From JACQAI01 sp035507915 (GTDB lineage Bacteria; Pseudomonadota; Alphaproteobacteria; Elsterales; Elsteraceae): a DNA stretch of 11,464 nucleotides. Numbering within the stretch: position 1 is the stretch's first letter; each line of letters opens with the position of its first letter. The stretch spans positions 1 through 11,464 of the forward strand of contig DATJNS010000139.1 of NCBI GenBank assembly GCA_035507915.1, in the 5' to 3' direction. Of the stretch, positions 6,721-11,464 are shown piece after piece. Below the pieces are notes generated by a model that made no database searches, was not told the origin of the DNA, and saw nothing but the letters and a program-made list of their open reading frames with translations. Both the position numbers and the translations under genes were made by a program.

Positions 6721-6741
6721 ACAAAATCCGTTGCTCGCGAC
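6721..6741 (+). repeat. 21-bp repeated element, copy 2
   Basis: Starts ACAAAATCCGTTGCT and ends CGAC; 18 of 21 positions match the copy at 6223-6243. With its left flank it forms a dyad, GCAAC-7 bases-GTTGC, and sits 270 bp upstream of the RND start. Confidence 0.4.
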
Positions 6742-6765
6742 GAAGCATAGGTCGACGAGCCCGGT

Positions 6766-6784
6766 CGGATTTCGGCGAAATCCG
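6766..6784. promoter_or_regulatory. 19-bp palindrome upstream of the RND gene
   Basis: CGGATTTC-GGC-GAAATCCG is a perfect 8-bp inverted repeat around a 3-base centre. The tight spacing and AT-rich inner arms are typical of an operator bound by a dimeric helix-turn-helix protein rather than a terminator. The XRE regulator encoded just after the pump is a candidate binder, by association only. Confidence 0.45.
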
Positions 6785-7010
6785 TCACCACCGTTGAAAA
6801 ATTGGCGTCTGGGGTGATGGCACGAGGGTTGCTGTCGGCGACCGGTCGGGCGAACGGACTGCTGCCGCCGCGCCGGTTCGTCAGCCGCGTCGTGCGGTGC
6901 ACATCGACCGTGGCGAGCAGAACAACGAGACAAGTCTGCCACGGGGTGCGGGGGTGATGGATGAGAGAGGGCGGTCCGTTGGCGCGGCCTGCCTCCGGGA
7001 GTGACGGGGC

Positions 7011-10000
7011 ATGAACCCGATCGTGAGGTTCGCGCTGAACCAGCGCGGGCTGATCCTCGCGGCTTACCTCGTGTTCCTGGCGGTCGGCGTGGCGCTGTTC
7101 ATCCAGCTCAACATCGAGGCCTACCCGGATCCGGTGCCGCCCATGGTCGACGTGGTAACGCAGAGTCCCGGACAGTCCGCCGAGGAGATCGAGCGCTACA
7201 TCACGATCCCGATCGAGGTGCAGCTGGCGTCACTGCCTTACCTCAACGCGGTCCGGACGATCTCGCTGTTCGGGTTGTCGGACGTCAAGCTGCAGTTCAC
7301 CTACGACACCGACTACGAGTCGGCCAAGCAGCAGGTGATCAACTTCTTGGGTCAGCTGTCGCCGCTGCCGAATGGCGCGCAACCATCGATCTCGCCGGTC
7401 AGCCCGATCGGCGAGATCCTGCGCTATCGCGTGGTCGGGCCACCGGGATTCAGCCTGACCGACCTCAAGACCCTGGAGGACTGGGTTCTCGAGCGTCGCT
7501 TCAAGGCGGTGCCCGGCGTGATCGACGTCACGAGCTGGGGCGGCTTGACCAAGACCTACGACATCACCGTCGATCTCAACAAGCTGATCGCGTACGGCGT
7601 GACGCTGCCGCAGCTCATACAGACCATCAACAACAACAACATCAACGTCGGCGGCCAGACCGTGAACATCGGGCCGCAGGCGGCGACCGTGCGCGGCGTC
7701 GGCCTGATCCACTCGATGGCCGACGTCGGGAACATCATGCTGACCCAGGTCGACGGAATTCCCGTGTACCTGAGCGAGGTCGCCACGGTCACGGTCGGCC
7801 ACGAGCCTCGGCTCGGCATCGCGGGCCGCGACAAGGACGACGACATCGTCATGGGCATCGTGCTGATGCGGCGGGGCGAGAAGAGCCTACCGACGATCCG
7901 CCGAGTCGAGGCCGAGGTCGAGAAGATCAACAGCAGCGGCATCCTGCCGCCCGGCGTGCATCTCGAGCGCTTCTACGACCGCAGCGACCTCATCAACCTC
8001 ACCACCCACACGGTGGTGCACAACCTGATCTACGGCATCGTCCTGATCTTTTTCGTGCAGTGGGCGTTCCTCGGCGATTTCCGCAGCGCCGTGGTCGTGT
8101 CCGCGACGATCCCGTTCGCGCTGTTCTTCGCCATTGCGATCCTCGTGATCCGCGGTGAATCCGCCAATCTCTTGTCGGTCGGTGCGATCGACTTCGGCCT
8201 GATCGTCGACGCCACCGTGATCATGGTGGAGAACATCTTCCGGCATCTGTCGGAACGCCCCGGCATTACGCCACGCCGCCGCATCGGGGTGCACGGCTGG
8301 AGCGCCAAGCTCGACGTGATCCTGGGTTCGGCCAGCCAGGTGAACCGCGCGATCTTCTTCTCGGCGGCGATCATCATCGCGAGCTTCCTGCCGCTGTTCA
8401 CCTTGAGCGGGGTCGAGGGTCACATCTTCGGCCCGATGGCGAAGACCTACGCCTACGCGCTGCTCGGCGGCCTGCTCGCCACCTTCCTGGTCTCGCCGGC
8501 GCTGAGCGCGCTGCTCCTGCCCGAGAAGGTCTCGGAGGTCGAGACGCGGTTCATGTGGCTGTTGCGCCTGTTCTACGAACCGCAGCTCAAGTTCGCGCTC
8601 AAGCACAAGGGGCTCACGCTGGCCGGCATGGCGGCGCTGATCGGCCTGGCGGGCCTCGTGGTCTCCTCGCTCGGCACCGAGTTCCTGCCCAAGCTCGAGG
8701 AGGGAAACCTCTGGATCCGCGCCACGCTGCCGACGACGATCTCGCTCGAGGAAGGCAACGGCTACGTCAACCGGATGCGCGCGGCGATCCGCGAGTTTCC
8801 CGAGGTCGTGACGGTGGTCTCGCAGCACGGCCGGCCGGACGACGGAACCGACGCGACCGGCTTCTTCAACGCCGAGTTCTTCGTGCCGCTGAAGCCGTTC
8901 GACGACTGGCCGTCCGGCGTCGACAAGCCGGCGTTCGTCGAGCAGCTTACCGCGCGCCTGCAGTCCGAGTTCCTGGGCGTCACGTTCAACGTGTCGCAGT
9001 ACATCGAGGACAATGTCGAGGAGGCGGTGTCGGGCGTCAAAGGCGAGAATTCCATCAAGCTCTACGGCAACGACCTCGCGACGCTCGAGGAGACTGCGGC
9101 CAAGATCAAGGCGGCGGTGAAGACGGTGCGCGGCATCGCCGATCTCGGGATCTTCTCCTCGCTCGGGCAGCCGAGCATCACGATCGACATCGATCGGCGA
9201 AAGGCGGCGCGCTACGGGCTCGCCGTCGGCGACATCAACGCGGTCGTGCAGGCCGCGATCGGCGGCCAGGCCGCGGGCGATCTCTACGAGGAGGGCAGCG
9301 ACCGTCATTTCCCGATGGTGGTGCGCCTGGCGCCGCAGTACCGCGGCAGCGTCGAGGCGATCCGCAACATCATGGTTGCGGTCCAGGGCGCCAACGGCGT
9401 GACGCAGATTCCGCTCAGCGAGGTCGCCGACATCAAGCTGGTGTCGGGCGCTTCGTTCATCTATCGCGAGCAGAACCAGCGCTACATCCCCATCAAGTTC
9501 AGCGTGCGGGGCCGCGACCTGGGCGGCACGGTCGCCGAGGCGCAAAGGGTCGTGGCGGAGAAGGTCGACCTGCCGGCCGGCTACCGCCTCGAATGGGTGG
9601 GCGAATTCGGCAATCTCCAAGAGGCGATCGAGCGGCTCAAGATCGTTGTGCCGATCGGCATCGGCCTGATCCTCTGCCTCCTCTACCTGAACTTCTCGTC
9701 GCTGATCGACACCGCGCTGGTCGCGACCGTGATTCCGATGGCGGTGATCGGCGGCATCTTCGCGCTCTTCATCACCGGCACCGATTTCAGCGTCTCCGCC
9801 GCGATCGGCTTCGTCGCGCTGTTCGGCATCGCGGTGATGGAAGGAATCATTCTCCTGTCCTACTACAACCATCTGCTGCAAACCGGCCTCGAGAAACCGA
9901 TGGCGCTCGTCGAGGCCTGCCACAAGCGGCTGCGGCCGGTGCAGATGACGTGCATCGCCGCATGCGTCGGCCTCCTGCCCGCGGCGATCTCGACCGGCAT

Positions 10001-10157
10001 CGGCGCGCAGGTCCAGCGGCCGCTCGCCATCGTCGTGGTCGGCGGAATCCTGCTCGCGCCAGCGCTGATCCTGATCGTGCTGCCCGTCCTGATCGATCTG
10101 TTCTCGCGACGTCATCTCGCCCGCCCCGCCGCGTCGGCGATGCAGCCGGCAGAGTGA
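7011..10157 (+). CDS. CzcA-like heavy-metal efflux RND transporter
   Basis: Inner-membrane subunit of a tripartite resistance-nodulation-division pump that exports divalent metal ions, or related substrates, from periplasm or cytoplasm using the proton gradient. It is 1048 residues, the normal length for the heavy-metal (HME) branch. Typical N-terminus: a first helix then A-Y-P-D-P-V-P-P. Helix 4 carries the proton-relay motif D394-F-G-L-I-V-D400-A-T-V-I-M-V-E407-N, matching the D...D...E of CzcA. Large periplasmic loops follow helices 1 and 7, and the second half repeats the fold. The metal cannot be read off; Co/Zn/Cd or Ni types are more likely than Cu/Ag. The ATG at 7011 has GGAG about 10 bases upstream. 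The stop overlaps the XRE start (TGATG). The adaptor lies downstream rather than upstream. An antisense frame across it is a codon-bias artefact. Confidence 0.9.
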   Translation: MNPIVRFALNQRGLILAAYLVFLAVGVALFIQLNIEAYPDPVPPMVDVVTQSPGQSAEEIERYITIPIEVQLASLPYLNAVRTISLFGLSDVKLQFTYDTDYESAKQQVINFLGQLSPLPNGAQPSISPVSPIGEILRYRVVGPPGFSLTDLKTLEDWVLERRFKAVPGVIDVTSWGGLTKTYDITVDLNKLIAYGVTLPQLIQTINNNNINVGGQTVNIGPQAATVRGVGLIHSMADVGNIMLTQVDGIPVYLSEVATVTVGHEPRLGIAGRDKDDDIVMGIVLMRRGEKSLPTIRRVEAEVEKINSSGILPPGVHLERFYDRSDLINLTTHTVVHNLIYGIVLIFFVQWAFLGDFRSAVVVSATIPFALFFAIAILVIRGESANLLSVGAIDFGLIVDATVIMVENIFRHLSERPGITPRRRIGVHGWSAKLDVILGSASQVNRAIFFSAAIIIASFLPLFTLSGVEGHIFGPMAKTYAYALLGGLLATFLVSPALSALLLPEKVSEVETRFMWLLRLFYEPQLKFALKHKGLTLAGMAALIGLAGLVVSSLGTEFLPKLEEGNLWIRATLPTTISLEEGNGYVNRMRAAIREFPEVVTVVSQHGRPDDGTDATGFFNAEFFVPLKPFDDWPSGVDKPAFVEQLTARLQSEFLGVTFNVSQYIEDNVEEAVSGVKGENSIKLYGNDLATLEETAAKIKAAVKTVRGIADLGIFSSLGQPSITIDIDRRKAARYGLAVGDINAVVQAAIGGQAAGDLYEEGSDRHFPMVVRLAPQYRGSVEAIRNIMVAVQGANGVTQIPLSEVADIKLVSGASFIYREQNQRYIPIKFSVRGRDLGGTVAEAQRVVAEKVDLPAGYRLEWVGEFGNLQEAIERLKIVVPIGIGLILCLLYLNFSSLIDTALVATVIPMAVIGGIFALFITGTDFSVSAAIGFVALFGIAVMEGIILLSYYNHLLQTGLEKPMALVEACHKRLRPVQMTCIAACVGLLPAAISTGIGAQVQRPLAIVVVGGILLAPALILIVLPVLIDLFSRRHLARPAASAMQPAE

Positions 10158-10489
10158 TGCGGCCGCAGGCGCCGGCCCGCCCGCCCATGGCTCGCAAACC
10201 TCCATCTGCCGCCATGGGCGATGCGGCGCCCGACATCATCGCGGTGCGCCTCGGGGATCGGCTGCGGATCCTGCGTCTGATGCGGAAATTGAGCCAGGCG
10301 CGGCTGGGCGCCTTGATCGGCGTCACGGCGCAGCAGGTCCACCGCTACGAGCGCGGCAGATCCTCGATAACGGCGACCAACCTATGGCGGATCTCGCAGG
10401 CTCTCGACGCGCCGATGAGCTTCTTCTTCGAGGGGCTCGCGGAGAACCGGTCGCCCCTGCCGCAGCTGGGCCGACCGCCGGGCACCTAG
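10157..10489 (+). CDS. XRE-family transcriptional regulator, coupled to the RND gene
   Basis: 110-residue protein with one Cro/C1-type helix-turn-helix at about 31-93. Visible landmarks are R-L-G-D-R-L-R-I-L-R, the recognition part L-S-Q-A-R-L-G-A-L-I-G-V-T-A-Q-Q-V-H-R-Y-E-R-G, and the last helix ending P-M-S-F-F-F-E. The first 25 residues are Pro/Ala-rich and the last 15 form a short polar tail, with no sensor domain. The ATG overlaps the RND stop (TGATG), which implies translational coupling; an internal ATG at 10187 would give a tighter start. Standalone XRE proteins of this kind are common in Bradyrhizobiaceae. It probably regulates the pump or itself (inference). It has no metal-binding residues, so it is not obviously a metal sensor. 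Confidence 0.85.
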   Translation: MRPQAPARPPMARKPPSAAMGDAAPDIIAVRLGDRLRILRLMRKLSQARLGALIGVTAQQVHRYERGRSSITATNLWRISQALDAPMSFFFEGLAENRSPLPQLGRPPGT

Positions 10490-10997
10490 GTTGGCACCGG
10501 CCGCTCCGCCGGCGCGGCGGCTCAGCGCCAGGGGAAGATGGTGTCGGCGATCGTCTGCCAGACCGACCGGTCGCCGATACAGGAGCCAAACCGGTTATTG
10601 AGACTTCGGACGAATATCTGATTTCGCGAACTCGATTGGGTGACGATAGATTGTTAACCACCGTGGATTGTTGGTTCCGACCAGCGGTGTGACATCGGAA
10701 GGGCTCGATAAGGCGGGCGTGCCGAGACGTCGCGCGATCTAACGTCGCAGCCGCTTCATCGCCCCGGCAGGCGGCATGGCCGCCTCAATCCCCAGGGGGC
10801 GAAATCACGCTTAACGCAAAGAAATTGCTTGGGGAGAGGCGCGCGGCGTGACGTCGCGCCAATCGGACACAGATCCAAAAATAGGCATCTTTTTTGCGAT
10901 CTTTTAAATTTGTCGGTATCACCATGGTAAGCATGTCCGTCTTTCGGACGCCGTGGGAGCGGCCGCGGGTGATGCTGTCAGGTCGGGGGCTCGCTGG
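10490..10997. other. 508-bp intergenic region before the adaptor gene
   Basis: No credible full gene found. On the minus strand, 10522-10653 is open and ends with a coding-like stretch (I-G-D-R-S-V-W-Q-T-I-A-D-T-I-F-P-W-R, then TGA) but has no start, so it may be a decayed gene end. The right part becomes AT-rich around 10875-10915 and holds a candidate promoter for the adaptor gene, followed by a small hairpin (GTCCG-5-CGGAC, 10935-10949). Confidence 0.45.
10894..10928 (+). promoter_or_regulatory. Candidate sigma70-type promoter with overlapping palindrome
   Basis: TTGCGA (10894-10899), a 17-base AT-rich spacer, then TATCAC (10917-10922): four of six matches in each hexamer with ideal spacing. 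An 8-bp palindrome ACCATGGT (10921-10928) overlaps the -10 and could be an operator. It is about 70 bp upstream of the adaptor start, so the adaptor may be transcribed separately from the RND gene. Confidence 0.4.
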
Positions 10998-11464
10998 ATG
11001 AGTGCGCGTCGGGTCGTCGGGCTGGCCGCCGCGGTGGGGCTCATCGCGGTAGCCGTCTACGCTCTGCTGTTTCCCTTGCCGTGGCACCGGGCCGCGCCGT
11101 CGGCCGGCGCCGCGTCCGCAGCGGATCATCCGGCGTCGGGCGAGGTGGTGGGGAACAACAGCATCACGCTGGGCGATCAGGAGCTGAATACGGTCAAGGT
11201 TGAGGTCGTGGGGACGCGCGAGTTCGGGGTGTCGCGCGACGCGGTGGGCAAGATCGCGTTCAACGACGATGCCACGGTGCCGGTGTTCCCGCCGTACCAG
11301 GGCCGGATCACGCAGCTGTACGTCAAGCCGGGCCAGGACGTGACCAAGGGTCAGATCCTGTTCGAGATCGACAGCCCGGATCTGGTCGCTGCCGAGTCGA
11401 GCCTGATCACGGCGGTCGGCAATCTGCAGCAGGCCAAGGGGCAGCTCGATTTGACGACGCGGGC
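10998..11464 (+). CDS. CzcB-like RND periplasmic adaptor subunit, cut by the window end
   Basis: First 155 residues of a membrane-fusion/adaptor protein of a heavy-metal RND pump; the gene runs past 11464. Residues 5-25 form an N-terminal anchor or uncleaved signal, then an Ala-rich linker to about 47. Next comes a beta-rich segment with N-S-I-T-L-G-D, typical of the region before the lipoyl domain in CzcB relatives. The lipoyl/biotinyl-like half is clear: P-P-Y-Q-G-R-I-T-Q-L-Y-V-K-P-G-Q-D-V-T-K-G-Q-I-L at 98-121, then S-P-D-L and the start of the alpha-hairpin (A-A-E-S-S-L, L-Q-Q-A-K-G-Q-L). It bridges the RND protein to an outer-membrane channel. The ATG at 10998 has only a weak G-rich ribosome site. 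It is the natural partner of the pump at 7011-10157. Confidence 0.85.
   Translation, partial: MSARRVVGLAAAVGLIAVAVYALLFPLPWHRAAPSAGAASAADHPASGEVVGNNSITLGDQELNTVKVEVVGTREFGVSRDAVGKIAFNDDATVPVFPPYQGRITQLYVKPGQDVTKGQILFEIDSPDLVAAESSLITAVGNLQQAKGQLDLTTR

Larger units (their letters stand above)
6689..7010. other. Leader and regulatory region of the RND gene
   Basis: 322 bp without a convincing gene, upstream of the RND pump. It contains the second 21-bp element (6721-6741), a 19-bp palindrome (6766-6784), and a weaker 7-bp inverted repeat (CCGTGGC at 6908-6914, GCCACGG at 6938-6944, loop 23) that could form a leader hairpin. The density of symmetric sites suggests that the pump is tightly regulated. 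Confidence 0.5.

Noticed and set aside
7887..10205. Long minus-strand open frame of 772 codons
   Set aside because: It lies antisense to the RND gene, reads as Arg/Asp/His-rich low-information sequence, and results from the strong GC bias at third positions.

Overview
The window looks like chromosomal or accessory DNA from a high-GC alphaproteobacterium. Two upstream sites fit the FixK/FNR-type half-site pattern TTG(A/C)-N6-(T/G)CAA, and the mix of families (LTXXQ protein, MHS transporter, CHRD lipoprotein, hemerythrin, heavy-metal RND pump) suits the Bradyrhizobium/Rhodopseudomonas group of Hyphomicrobiales. The taxon is inference from codon bias and gene content, not from a marker gene.

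Layout. 1-1434: a secreted LTXXQ/CpxP-like protein followed on the same strand by a TauE/SafE-family membrane permease. 1435-1685: no gene seen. 1686-2153 (minus): a CHRD-domain lipoprotein. 2383-3033 (plus): the C-terminal part of a multicopper oxidase with its N-terminal copper domains and start missing, read as a remnant. 3148-3723 (plus): a hemerythrin-domain protein behind a FixK/FNR-like box, meeting tail to tail a minus-strand MHS-type MFS symporter (3763-5088). The symporter gene is divergent from a secreted protein of unknown function (5255-5770), and a 9+9 palindrome lies between them. 5792-6085 (minus): a small lipoprotein with a His-rich tail and a second FixK/FNR-like box upstream. 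6419-6688: a probable two-helix membrane protein. 7011-10157: a full-length CzcA-like RND transporter whose stop codon overlaps the start of an XRE-type regulator (10157-10489). After a 508-bp gap with a candidate promoter, the cognate periplasmic adaptor (CzcB-like) starts at 10998 and runs off the window.

Working together. The right half is the inner-membrane part of a metal-efflux pump with a translationally coupled regulator; the outer-membrane component is not in the window and may follow the adaptor. The left half is a collection of envelope and stress proteins: an LTXXQ protein, a CHRD lipoprotein, an oxidase remnant and an O2- or NO-related hemerythrin. The two FixK/FNR-like boxes suggest that the hemerythrin and the His-tail lipoprotein are induced at low oxygen. 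No mobile element, CRISPR array, rRNA or convincing tRNA is visible. The least explained items are the set of intergenic palindromes and a 21-bp element repeated upstream of the two-helix protein and of the RND gene. I do not see an obviously new multi-gene system.
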